Assembly (NCBI GenBank): GCA_039105265.1
Contig: JAPFFF010000023.1
Coordinates: 2,294,001 to 2,358,000 of the forward strand
Reading direction: 5' to 3'
DNA length: 64,000 nucleotides
DNA from: Tritrichomonas musculus
Taxonomy: Eukaryota > Parabasalia > Tritrichomonadida > Tritrichomonadidae
Positions within the stretch are counted from its first letter, which is position 1. Each line of letters opens with the position of its first letter. The position numbers were made by a program, and so were the translations under genes. Below the pieces are notes generated by a model. The model saw only the letters and a program-made list of their open reading frames with translations, searched no databases and had not been told where the DNA came from. Shown piece after piece: positions 11,581-21,971 of this stretch.

Positions 11581-11923
11581 GGTTCTCCTTTCAAATTCAT
11601 AAGATTAAATTCAATGAGATTTCACAAATAAAATATACATAAATATCGTTTTTAAAAATGAATTAAAATATAAAATTTATATATATATTTCAAATGATTG
11701 AATAAAAATATATTTATGAAATCTTATAGATTTTGTTTTTTTACAGATAGAAATCATAGAATTAAAGATTCAATAAAATTTTGAATAAAATAAGATTTAA
11801 TCGTTGAGGCCAAATATTTTTATTTTTCACCAAAACTTTTTCCGAAAAATGCTCTATTGAATTATATATTCTATGAGTTAATTCAATATTGAATAATTTA
11901 CATTTTTTTAGGGAAGGAGAACC
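11581..11923. mobile_element. 343-bp TTAA-flanked MITE (TIR GGTTCTCCTT)
   Basis: GGTTCTCCTT at 11581 pairs with AAGGAGAACC ending at 11923. Both ends are flanked by TTAA (11577-11580 and 11924-11927). The sister copy of the host element shows a single TTAA at the corresponding place (near 17154), so the duplication is directly demonstrated. TTAA specificity is characteristic of piggyBac-type elements. A related right end is found at 50862. The element is too short to code. Confidence 0.8.
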
Positions 11924-12265
11924 TTAATTATAAAAAATTTGCTCAGAACATTTTTCTTTAGTCATTATATTATTAGAATAAGTTTTTTTGTTTTGATTTT
12001 TTTGATGAAATTTCTAGTTTTTTTGACATACAATTTTTTCGTTATTTGTGCATTATTTTTTCTTCATTAAAAACCGTTTTCGGAATAAAATTTTTTTTAT
12101 TAAAATTTTGAAATTTTATCTTCGGGTAAAAAATTTTTATTGAAAAATCAAATTTTTTTCCAAACAAAATTTTTTCCCTTCTGAAAAAGTTGATCATAAT
12201 TATCAAAAAAAATTTTTTTTCTCGTGTAAAAATGAAAATTTTCTCGTGCTAGGATATGATAGAAA

Positions 12266-12970
12266 TTAATCTACTTTCAAATGCATGTAATCATTATTTA
12301 TGGTATTATCTGATTTATTGAAAAAACTTGAGATGAAATTTGATATCTTTTGAAAGTATCCAACTTTTTTGTTATCTTCTTGCTCAACATCTACATATTT
12401 TCGTTCTCTTATCTTAAAAATATTTAACTTCTTTGGACTTATAGCTGCTCTTTCGGTAACTTCAAATATTATCAACTTGTCCATATCTTTTCTTTTTTGT
12501 TCGATTGCAACGTAAAAATGATAAAGAGCGCCATCGAATGGGATCAAGTTAATAATTCGATCGCTTGCTTCTAAATTTATTGAATCTGGAATCAGGGAAA
12601 GATATAATTCTGAACTGTAATACAATGGAAATCGAGATATACATTCGCATATTTGTACAGTTGATTCTGTAATTTCAAATTCTAATTCAGAATCTTCTGT
12701 CACTAAATAATAAATTACTTCGTCTAGTTCAAGTTCATTAGAAAATATTGCAAATGTAAACATATCTCCTATGAGATTAATTTTTTTTGAAATCGGTGCA
12801 CGTATTTTAACAATATGAACGTCATTTTCAGATATTTCGAATGGGAAGAAAAAACTTGTTATTAAAGCTTCCTCATCATTTTTGTCTTGATTGAGTTCTT
12901 CGATATGCTTATTAATTCGTTCTTTGATAATTTCATAAAGCTTTTTATTTCTCACATATCTGCAATCCAT
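12266..12970 (-). CDS. Hypothetical protein, 234 aa
   Basis: An ATG-initiated frame (complement of 12968-12970) ending 11 bp from the boundary of the transposon to its left. The protein is mixed alpha/beta in character: a charged N-terminal helix (KERINKHIEELNQDKNDEEA), a central region rich in beta-type hydrophobic/acidic alternation, and a C-terminal segment with KKVGYFQKISNFISSFFN that could be a membrane-binding helix. It has no signal peptide or membrane span and no recognised family. The sequence is well formed and unlike neighbouring non-coding DNA, so it is probably a real gene. The element insertion abuts but does not cut it. Confidence 0.55.
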   Translation of the reverse strand: MDCRYVRNKKLYEIIKERINKHIEELNQDKNDEEALITSFFFPFEISENDVHIVKIRAPISKKINLIGDMFTFAIFSNELELDEVIYYLVTEDSELEFEITESTVQICECISRFPLYYSSELYLSLIPDSINLEASDRIINLIPFDGALYHFYVAIEQKRKDMDKLIIFEVTERAAISPKKLNIFKIRERKYVDVEQEDNKKVGYFQKISNFISSFFNKSDNTINNDYMHLKVD

Positions 12971-13020
12971 TTTATTAAACTTTTTGATAAAAGATTTTAA
13001 ACTTTTATAAACTTTTATTT

Positions 13021-13080
13021 ATATTTTATTTAATTAGATTAAATTCCTAATTATTCAAAAAATATGTGCTAATAAAAAAG
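13021..13080. repeat. ~58-bp direct duplication (with 13385-13445)
   Basis: The block from TTAATTAGATTAAATTC through ATTCAAAAAATATGTGCTAA is repeated, with small differences, at 13385-13445. That second copy lies immediately before the open frame of the Sel1 protein. The second copy replaces whatever originally preceded the Sel1 coding region. Confidence 0.6.
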
Positions 13081-13439
13081 ATATATATGTTTTTATAATT
13101 TATATTCAAAAACTTAAATTCAAATGTCTGCCCATTATTTTTTCTCTCAATTTGTTTGACAAAATAATATTTATTTCAATTTTAAAAAGCTTTTATTATT
13201 TCTTTTCAATTTTATCTTTAAAAATTTTGAATTTTCATAAATTGATCAAGGATCAATTCAGTATACAGACATTTTCATAAGATTTCGCCAATAATCTAAT
13301 TCGACTGTGTCTTGTTATTTAGAGAAAAAAGGTATTCAAGTAAGAATTTACACATAATTTTTTATCATTAAAGTTTTAATTATTTTATATTTAATCTAAT
13401 TAGATTAAATTCATAATTATTCAAAAAAATATGTGCTAA

Positions 13440-15158
13440 TTAAAAAATTTAAATAATCCTGATGCTCAAAACAATCTTGGATCCATTTATTGTGAAGGAA
13501 TATATACTTCTAGAAATATAAAAAAAGCAATTTATTTCCTTTCATTGGCAGTAAATCAAAATTTTCCACAATCATTGTACCTTCTTGGGATGATTTATTA
13601 CCAAAATATAGACATTCCAAGAGATATAAATAAATGTCTTTATTACATGTCAAAATCAGCTGATTTAAATTTTGCAAAGGCTCAATATCAAATGGGAATG
13701 ATTTATTATGATGGAATATATGTATTACAAGATATAAACAAAGCAATTTTTTATTTGCATAAAGCAGCAATTCAGAATAATATGTACGCCCAACGTAATC
13801 TAGCTATGGTTTATGAAGAACAAAATGATATTGACCAATGCATTAAATATTTTACACTTGCTGCAAATAATGGGTGTAAAATGTCTCAACATAATCTTGG
13901 AATTATTTATTTAGATTCAAAATACAAAAGGTTTGATTTTAATAAGGCCATATATTATTTTACATTGGCAGCAAATCAAAATGAACCAGAATCACAAAAT
14001 ATTCTTGGCGAAATATATGCTACAGGATTTAAAACTCCCAAAGATATGAGTAGGGCATTTCACTATTTTTCACAATCAGCTAAACAAAATAATTCAAAAG
14101 CTCAATTGAACATGTTTTATTTATATTATAATAAAATAAAAAGTAAAGAAAATATCAAAGAAATGATAAAATATTTAAAAATGTCTGCAGATAATTACAA
14201 TCCAAAAGCTCTTTATTGTCTTGGCGTTTTTTATCAAGCAGGTTTGTATGTTCAAAAAGATATTAATAAAGCAATTTATTATTATTCACTATCTTCAGAT
14301 TTAAATAATTCAGATGCACAATATAAACTTGGATTAATATATTATTATGGAGAAAATATTTCACCAAATGTACAGAAAGCAAATCATTTTCTTACACTTG
14401 CATCAAAATCAAATTCTGATGCTTTAGTTAAAATAGGATTATATTATTTTGATAAAAAATATAGAGATATTGATATTGAAAAAGCTATTCATTATTTTGA
14501 ACTTGCTTATGAGAAAAACAATCATGAAGCTTCTTTGATTTTAGGAATAATATATCATGAAGGTAGTTTTGTTGATCAAGATATCAATAAAGCAATAAAA
14601 TATTATAAAGATGCATCATCATTCAATAATGAATATGCCAAAAATAATTTAGGAGTAATTTATAAATCTCAAAATAAAATTCCTCTTGCTATAGAATATT
14701 TTAAAGAAGCAATCCGTCAAAAAGCGTTTTCGATTTCTATGTATAACCTAGCAAATATTTATTTTGATAATAATGAGATTGAAAAATCAATTGACTTATT
14801 GATCAAATCATTAATTAGTGGTTTCCAAAATTCATTAATGCCTTTATGCTGTATTATGAACAAATTATTTGGACCTTTAGATTTAGAAATTATTAAATTG
14901 AATATTGGTAATTACACAGATGATATAGAATCATTATCGTCTTTAATTTATGATACATATATTGCATATAAGAACTTTGATTTTTCATTTGATGATCTTT
15001 TTGAATATTTTAGGGAAAAAAGTTATTTATCATTTTATGAAAAGGTTGTCCCTTTTCCTTTTGAAGTAGTGAAAAAGAATATTCAATCAAATAAAAACAA
15101 TAATATTCATGAAATAAATCAGCTTTTTTATGAGGGTTTTGATATTAATATACAGTAG
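13440..15158 (+). CDS. Sel1-like repeat protein, 5'-truncated
   Basis: The frame encodes about 14 consecutive Sel1/TPR-like units of ~36 residues. They have the usual A-x-x-x-L-G-x-x-Y-x-x-G pattern followed by D-I-N-K-A-I-x-Y (for example GMIYYDGIYVLQDINKAIFY). These solenoids act as protein-interaction scaffolds, and in trichomonads they are often fused to TKL kinases. The frame is open and repeat-like from just after a TAA near 13438 but has no ATG before about codon 45, so the original start is missing. The first codons abut the duplicated 58-bp block at 13385-13445, so truncation by rearrangement is likely. The C-terminal ~130 residues are non-repetitive and end in INQLFYEGFDINIQ. A similar end is seen in the broken gene at 58481-59310. 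Confidence 0.75.
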   Translation, partial: LKNLNNPDAQNNLGSIYCEGIYTSRNIKKAIYFLSLAVNQNFPQSLYLLGMIYYQNIDIPRDINKCLYYMSKSADLNFAKAQYQMGMIYYDGIYVLQDINKAIFYLHKAAIQNNMYAQRNLAMVYEEQNDIDQCIKYFTLAANNGCKMSQHNLGIIYLDSKYKRFDFNKAIYYFTLAANQNEPESQNILGEIYATGFKTPKDMSRAFHYFSQSAKQNNSKAQLNMFYLYYNKIKSKENIKEMIKYLKMSADNYNPKALYCLGVFYQAGLYVQKDINKAIYYYSLSSDLNNSDAQYKLGLIYYYGENISPNVQKANHFLTLASKSNSDALVKIGLYYFDKKYRDIDIEKAIHYFELAYEKNNHEASLILGIIYHEGSFVDQDINKAIKYYKDASSFNNEYAKNNLGVIYKSQNKIPLAIEYFKEAIRQKAFSISMYNLANIYFDNNEIEKSIDLLIKSLISGFQNSLMPLCCIMNKLFGPLDLEIIKLNIGNYTDDIESLSSLIYDTYIAYKNFDFSFDDLFEYFREKSYLSFYEKVVPFPFEVVKKNIQSNKNNNIHEINQLFYEGFDINIQ

Positions 15159-15429
15159 TATTCCTCTTTTTGAAATCGGCTCTTTAACTGTTAAGAGTTT
15201 CAATGATTTAAGTATAGTCGCTTGAAAAAAAGCTAAATTTGAAAAAATTCAGCCAAAAATAAAAGATACATTTCCTGAAGTTTTTAGAAGGTTAATTGGA
15301 AAACGCCGGGCGCGTGAATCTTCTGAATGGCCATTATTTGATGAAATTGTTTAGATTCCGAAATTAGATAAAATTCAATTAAACCGTTTAATTGAATACA
15401 CTTTACGCCTTTATAACCAAAGATATCAG

Positions 15430-16085
15430 TAAATCCATTTTGTTTTTAACGCTTTCAAAAATATGCTAAAGTACATTACATTCTAGGAAAAAATTACTAT
15501 GAAGATGAAGGAATATTAGATAATATCAACAAATCAATTCATTATTTAAAATCATCTGCAATACAATGCAATTCATATGCTCAGTTTCTTCTTGGTGAAA
15601 TTTATTATGAAAGAAAATATGTACCAAAGAATATAATAATAAAAAAATATTGAAAAGTAAGTTTATTATATATTATTCAGAACATAAAATTTATAATGGG
15701 TGAAATTTAATTTTGATTGCATAAAAATACCTTGAGATATACCAAAAGCTATTCATTATTTTAAAGAGGTTTCTTGTTATAATAACCAGAGAGTTAAAAA
15801 TTATTTATAAAAATGATGAAGGTGCAGAAAAAAATAATAATAGAGCAATTGAATATTTTAATGAGGCAATTGGAAAAAAAAAAAATAATTAATACACAAG
15901 ACATAATTTAGCAAAGATTTATTATTTTGTGCCAAAAGCAATTGAATTGTTAGAAAATTCGGCAGACGATTTATTAAATTTAGATTTATTCTTATTTTAT
16001 ATTTATAAATTTGGATATAAATCAATAGTTGATTCAACAAAAGCTAGCTTATATTATAATAAAATGGATCCATTATGCAAATTGT
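15430..16085 (+). pseudogene. Decayed Sel1-repeat gene fragments
   Basis: Short plus-strand stretches in different frames still read as Sel1 units: YEDEGILDNINKSIHYL and AQFLLGEIYYERKYVPK around 15500-15640, PKAIHYFKEV near 15750, and NNRAIEYFNEAI near 15840. They are separated by stops and frame changes. They lie directly downstream of the long Sel1 gene and are probably the remains of a tandem paralogue. Confidence 0.65.
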
Positions 16086-16294
16086 ATATATAATTCTCCA
16101 ATCTGAAAAGGTCAAAGTCCAGAGGTTTAAAAAACTCTTTTTAGAATATAATGCGAAATATCAGATGGAAGATAATTTTCAAAATATTTTCTGTAGCGCA
16201 ATATTTGATAGAAATCTTGAAAGAAAAGAAGAGAAAAATATTTTTTTTTCATAAAAAAAAAAGTTGTTCAGATATAATTCTATTTATTAATGAT

Positions 16295-17050
16295 TTAAAG
16301 TTCTAAATTTAATGAAGATAAATCAAATTTTGAACTATTTTCTGCTAAAATGAAGTTGTGCCTGCCATTTTTCATCCACCATAAATTTTCATTACTTGCA
16401 TCTTTTGAAGTCAAATTGTACAAAATATCCAGAACCAGCGGATTACTTTGTAAAGCCGAATGCTTAAAGTTTTTTTCATCACTTTTATTTAAATCAATGC
16501 ACACCAAACTTCTATTTTCAACGCTCCAATTTTCGCATGGGAAAAGCAGCGAGTCAACAGTTAAAGTACCATCGCCTTTTCCTTCATAATATTTTGTTGG
16601 ATAATTATTCCATCCGTCTTTAAAATGCAGGAAAGACAAAGTTTTCACACCAGAGTTATAAATTATTGCAAGAGGAATGTTTTCGCCGATGTCCATTGGC
16701 GCCTTTCTTTGAAGATCAAGAGAAATGTTAAGTGAAGGAATGAAGCTTTTCTTTATATTTGAATATTTCAGTATAACTTCATCCAATTCTTCTATCGTGT
16801 AGTTCTTTCCATTAGGTCCCATCGCAAGCGTGTAGTTCTTGAAAATTTCGTAATTTGGATGATGTGAATGGAAGCAAGGCAAACTCGAACTCATATCAGA
16901 AATATGCTCGTTTCTCACAAATGGAAACAGCAGCGATACACGATTGATCATTGACTCAAAATAGGTAAAAGAACCACCAAAGCTCGGAGCTATAAAAACA
17001 ACTTTTTCAATGTATTTTTGTTTCCAAGTTTCATTCACAATTAAATTTTT
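16295..17050 (-). pseudogene. 5'-truncated LCAT/PDAT-family acyltransferase
   Basis: About 250 codons of a lecithin:cholesterol acyltransferase-like protein (PF02450). It keeps APSFGGS near its start, the acid region (GDGTLTVDSLLFPCENW) and the histidine region (KHSALQSNP). The nucleophile-elbow Ser motif and everything upstream are missing, and there is no ATG at the open end. Coding similarity stops at 17051, exactly where the inverted transposon copy begins. The gene was therefore most likely cut by that insertion or by a later rearrangement of it. In life the family moves acyl groups between lipids. This copy should be non-functional. Confidence 0.75.
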
Positions 17051-19199
17051 TGTCAAAAAAAACTAGGAATTTCATCAAAAAAATCAAAACAAAAAAACTT
17101 ATTCTAATAATATAATGACTAAAGAAAAATGTTCTGAGCCAATTTTTTATAATTAAAATGATTTGTTAATCATACAAAATCTTTTTATGGATTTAAAAAA
17201 AGGTATAACATTATGTTTCCGACTTTTAATAATAGAGATTTGGATATAAAATTGAAGAATTTTTTAATATAAATGATGATGGAGTATTTATTAATGTAAT
17301 TGATGATGGAGTATTTGTTAATGTAATTGATGATTAAATGTTTATTAATGTATTTGATAATTGAGTATTTATTAATGTATTTGATGATTAAGAATTTATT
17401 AATATAATTGATGATTGAGTTTTCATTAATGTATTTTATAATATAACAGTTTTTGATATACTAGAAACTTGTTAAATTACTTTATATATAAATTATAATC
17501 CTGTTGAATTTAAGGAAAATGTTGATTTTATAGGATAATCTGACCGTTTATTTTTTAAAGAATTTTTTGATCATTTTGAACTCAGTATAAAAAATATAAA
17601 TAAATTTAATACATAAAAATATTATAAATTCCATTATTAATATAATTATAAGAATAAAATCAACTTTTAACTAATTTTCAAGAGAATAATAAGATGATTA
17701 TCGATTTTATTAATTCTAATATTTTGTGTTAAGAACCAGACAATCTAATTGTAATATGAAAAAACAATGGTTTTTAGAGCTGATTTTCATATTAAAATCT
17801 TTACAAATCAAATTCTTTACCTTTTTATATTTTGTACGTTTAATTTTTTTTATATATATAAAGCACCAACAAGATCAATTCCAAATTCTAAATTATTTAA
17901 TACTCAAATTATTATAAACCAAATCAAATACAACCAGATTCTATATCATGTATGTAGCAGTAAGAGATAAGAATTTCAAGATAAGAGTGATCATCAGATT
18001 ATTAAGAAGTTTCAAAAATCAATTAAAGCTCTTGCTAGCATTTCCTATCAATGCTTTTAAAGATGATAGAATATGATATAGACATTTTTTACAAATCAGT
18101 TTTGAATCAAAGTAATTCCATTCTTAGAAGTAATGCTTACAAATAATTGAAAATTCTGAAGTTTTAAAATAAATTTTCAATTGTTATCTGGTCTGAAAAC
18201 TATCAAAATATTATATCAAAAGCATCATTAAATTCATACAAAAGAAAAGCATTTGAAATAGATAATGCCAATGTATACATGTATATAAGCATTCTTTTTA
18301 AAAGAACGGGATTCCAATAATCAATCAAAACATTGCAATAAAAGAGCTCAAAATCATTGGCATTATCTCTTTTTCAATGCATATATTTCACACCAAGTAT
18401 TTAAATTTAATATTTGAAAAAAGAAATTTAGAAATGGTTTATTAAAAAATGAATATTCATAAATAAATCATCGAAATATTTTTGCATTCGTATTTGAAAA
18501 AATTTGATTGAGTTTTTAATGAAAAAAAAAGAGAAAATAAAGGCTTGAACCTATTTGGTAAAAAAAATCGCCCTAAAATCCATTTTATATCAAGAAACTA
18601 ATTGTATTGGTTGGTTTTTAACACAAAATATTAAAATTAATCAAATCGATATTATCATATTTATTCTCTTGAAAATTAGTTTAAAAATTTATGGGTGTCA
18701 TATTATATATTCATTTCATAATATATATATATTACTTTTTTATGAAATCTACATATATATATGAATATATTTTATTAATTCTGAATATTTAAATTTAATG
18801 GAAAAACATTTATTACTCATGAGTAAAAGCCCATTTTCGCTTGTAAAATCAAGAATTTATTATAAATGAAATTTGATGTAAAAATGCTTTTTTTTTGGCA
18901 AAAATGATGAGATTAAAAAATCAAATACTTCCTGTTTTTGTTTTTTTGATTTTTATTTAAATATTTGTGCCTGAACTTTCATTTTTTTCTCTAAAACCGC
19001 TTTCGCCTCACACTTTAGTTAATTCGTAGCATCAAAAACCGTTTTCGTGAAAAATTTTTTTTCATAAAATTTTGATTTTTTTTTCTACGCGATAAAATTT
19101 TTTCATGAATTTTTCTATATTTTTATTGAAAATTTGAATGGAAATAAAGAATTTTTATTTTTTTCTCGTGTAAAAATGAAAATTTTCTCGTGCTAGGAC
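17051..19199. mobile_element. Second, inverted and end-truncated copy of the 8695-12254 TIR element
   Basis: The reverse complement matches 8695-12026 nearly base for base by eye, except that the nested insertions of the left copy are absent. Its outer end reads GTGCTAGGAC and is followed by TA (19200-19201). Its inner end stops about 230 bp short of the expected terminus, at the junction with the LCAT relic. The two copies form a giant interrupted inverted repeat around 12.3-17.05 kb. Confidence 0.8.
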
Positions 19200-19226
19200 T
19201 ATAATATTTCTCTAAATATATTTTCT

Positions 19227-19990
19227 TCATTTGAAAAAAAGTGCCAAACAAATTAAATTTTGAAAAATAAATAAAATATTGACTATATCATTTATATATA
19301 AAGTTTTCATATGCTCGGTGATAATATGTACAAAAAAAGAATCTAGCGCAAATTTAATTTGAAATTTTATTTTTGGATTAAAAAAGCATGTAAAGAGTTC
19401 AATAGTTAATGATTTTGTTTGTAAAGGAAATCTTTGAAAATTATTAATCAAATCAAACCATAATTGTTCAACGAAAATTTCTAAGCAATTTGTATAATTT
19501 CTGAAGCAAATTACTAAAATCTTTAGAGCAATATTTACAATTTCATAATTGTCGATTAATGTTGATTTAATAACTTCATTGAAATTTATGAGATTAATTG
19601 CAATAATTAATCTCTCATCATCATTATCTTCAAAACTTTTCATTATGACTTTAACAACTTTAAAACTTCTTTGAAAAAACAATTTGAGAAAATTGCTAAA
19701 GAAAATATTTTCTCTGTGTGTTCTATAGGAAAAAAAGCTATTATAATTGGACTTTTTAAAAATATTTTATATAAATATTCAAAAAAAACTGTGATTTTTT
19801 GGTTATTATCATCTTTTAATATTGTTTCTGAACAAAGAAACATTTGTTGTCCGATTGAAATATAATTATCTTGAAAAAAAGAAAATAAACCATATTTAGA
19901 CAGATATGTGATTAACTTCATTAAAATCAATTTATCAACAATGATTTCATTAGTAGTATATACTAGTATATTGATTTTAATGAAGTTAAA
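19227..19990 (-). pseudogene. Helical-repeat (ARM-like) protein fragment, frameshifted
   Basis: Two overlapping minus-strand frames (19643-19930, then 19227-19682) continue each other in sense: FFKEVLKLLKS in one and the frame of FKVVKVIMKSFEDNDDE in the other. Neither begins with ATG. The content is amphipathic alpha-helical, like trichomonad armadillo-type hypothetical proteins (IALKILVICFRNYTNCLEIF). One frame change around 19650-19680 joins them. The fragment's 3' end lies beside the transposon terminus at 19199. Confidence 0.5.
19912..19989. repeat. Perfect 20-bp inverted repeat (hairpin)
   Basis: TTAACTTCATTAAAATCAAT at 19912-19931 is exactly complementary to 19970-19989, with a 38-nt spacer. 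Purpose unknown. Confidence 0.75.
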
Positions 19991-20011
19991 TTAACATCAT
20001 TCTGAATAAAA

Positions 20012-20185
20012 ACATTCAGGTTCGAATCAGCAACTTTGGCCTTTCTAAAGAAGAAACATTTAAAATGTCACACTCAAAAATAATTTGAACAATTCAGTTA
20101 ACTTTAAAGGAGAAAAAATACAAATATCTCAGAAAAAGTTGTAAAAATTTGAAAGAATTTTATCATAATGTAAAATTTATATATA
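20012..20185 (-). pseudogene. Copy B (left part) of the dispersed degenerate repeat
   Basis: Matches 6040-6350 with a ~145-bp gap. The match continues after the 1,458-bp insertion, at 21644-21890. The minus strand keeps the same short open stretch as copy A. Confidence 0.6.
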
Positions 20186-21643
20186 GTTGGTGGACATAAT
20201 TCTGTTTTGGAGACATAATAATGTTTTCACATCATTTCTATATATTCAAATTGGACTTTTAAAAAGACAATTGTAGAACAATTAATATCATATTGGATAC
20301 ATTCTATTCCCCGATTTTCATTCACTTTTATCAAACTAAATTTGATCATAAATATGATATCGAATTTTTAATTTCTGAATATTTTTTTATTATTTGAAAA
20401 AAATTATAATTTACTTTTCATCTATAATTAAAATGTATCATTATTATTTATTGAAATAAAATAGATAATTAGAAAAAATGGTTTCATTTTCATTTCACTA
20501 CTCAAAAAACCAATTTCATATCACATTTCATACTTTTACCATAAAAAAAAGGTTGTTTTAATTTGCTCTAACATAGTTATTATTTTAGAATATAATGTAT
20601 ATATTATATTTTAGAAAAAAATTTATTGAAATAATACTTATATAAAAAGAAAAAGTGTTTTCAAAATATGACAAAAATCATTCATACAAAATTACTAATT
20701 TTGAAAAATGAGTTTATTTTATTTCAAATTAGATGCAGTATTAATCATCTATATGATGCATATAATATATTAAATATAATAATATGGTTGAAAAAGAATC
20801 AATCTTGGAAAAATTTCATTTTTCTTTTTTTCATTCAAAATCATTCATAAATCACTCATGCATAATTGATATGATTTCAGAATTACATTATTTGATAACA
20901 CATACAATGAAATATATTATTAATCCTCTAAAAATCATTGTTGCCCATCAAGATTTCAGGTTTTTCTAAGAAATATACAAATTTCACTTTTTTATTTTTT
21001 CTATTATAATAGCATTAAAAATAGCAATTAATCAATAAATATTAGGTAAGTATAGAAGAACTATTAAAATAATGAAAATAATTTCTCAATGTCTAAAATT
21101 GAAAGTCTTTTTAAGTTATTTCAGAAGTTACTCTTTTTCATTAAGGTAATAGATCTTGAGTAGAACCGCTAATTTTATTCTTTCAATATCATTATACTAT
21201 ATGCATTATATCAAATATTTAAATAAAAATTTAAAAGTTTTTATTTTTTATTGAAAAAAACAAAAAAGTGATATGATTTTTAACTTTATTTTGTGCATCA
21301 AAATTTTCTTATATGAAAGTTTTTAGATATCAATTATCTGACAAAATTATATCATTACTGATTATGAATTAATGATATTATTTTTAAATCTCAAGTTTCA
21401 ATTATTGAGAATAAAATAAGCATTTTGACTTTTTTTTACATTAATGGCAAAATTTCATATAAATCACAAATATAATAGCTCATTTAATTAAATAATGATG
21501 TACATAAAATACATTAATAAAGTATATAATATTATCAAATTATCTTTAAAAAGTATTGAGAAAAATGTGTTTTATTTTTGTGTACCATTCAAAAAGTTGA
21601 GCAAACATGATTATGTCCCAAAAACATAATTATGTCCACCAAC
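20186..21643. mobile_element. 1,458-bp TIR element inserted in a repeat (TIR GTTGGTGGACATAATT)
   Basis: The left end GTTGGTGGACATAATT at 20186 is mirrored by AATTATGTCCACCAAC ending at 21643. Similarity runs about 40 bp and includes a second GACATAAT block in each end. TA lies on both sides (20184-20185 and 21644-21645) within a TATATA tract. Copy A at 6040-6600 has the uninterrupted tract and so demonstrates the empty site. No frame above 61 codons exists inside and no transposase motif was recognised. It is probably a non-autonomous Tc1/mariner-like element. Confidence 0.8.
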
Positions 21644-21965
21644 TATATAAAAAAAGATTTTCATAAGAAGATATTTCATTTTTTGGCGATTTGAAAAACT
21701 TTTCACAGCTTGATTTTTGCCAAAAAAGAAAAATGACTACTCCAAATGCATTAATTCAGATATTTTTAATTAAAAATATCCATTGCTTAACGTTTTTAGA
21801 TTTAATTATTCTTTCAATGTATTAACCTTATACTACATTAAAATTGTTGATAAATGAACAATCAAGAAAAGAAATATCTGATCGATATTAATATCTTCTA
21901 TAAAACTGTTTGCAATTGTTATTCCTGTTAATGGTATTGCAGATAAAAGTTCTTCAATAGAATAT
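21644..21965 (-). pseudogene. Copy B (right part) of the dispersed repeat joined to a FkbM C-terminal scrap
   Basis: 21644-21890 matches copy A at 6360-6600. The following ~70 bp, on the minus strand, read IANSFIEDINIDQ. This closely resembles the C-terminus of the adjacent FkbM gene (IANSFIEENNINVNV). It is a fragment of a paralogue or a local duplication. Confidence 0.55.
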
Positions 21966-21971
21966 TGGCTT

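Larger units (their letters stand above)
8695..12254. mobile_element. TIR element, full-length copy carrying two nested insertions
   Basis: The ends are GTCCTAGCACGAGAAAATTT on the left and the complementary sequence ending GTGCTAGGA at 12254 on the right. TA lies outside each end (8693-8694 and 12255-12256). The right end appears to lack one C relative to the left. Imperfect inverted similarity extends about 180 bp inward, to AAAACGG/CCGTTTT near 8863 and 12073. Subtracting the insertions at 10351-11169 and 11581-11923 leaves an element of about 2.4 kb. No transposase frame is visible. A second, inverted copy lies at 17051-19199. It is probably a non-autonomous Tc1/mariner-like element. Confidence 0.75.

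Noticed and set aside
8695-19199. Whole 10.5-kb inverted-repeat block as one large self-synthesising element
   Set aside because: No polymerase, integrase or capsid-type gene lies inside. The arms are two copies of a non-coding element, and the core holds host-type genes.
20018-20032. GGTTCGAATC-like sequence resembling a tRNA T-arm
   Set aside because: No acceptor stem, anticodon arm or matching 5' half nearby. It belongs to a repeat whose other copy reads CGTTCGAATCATC.
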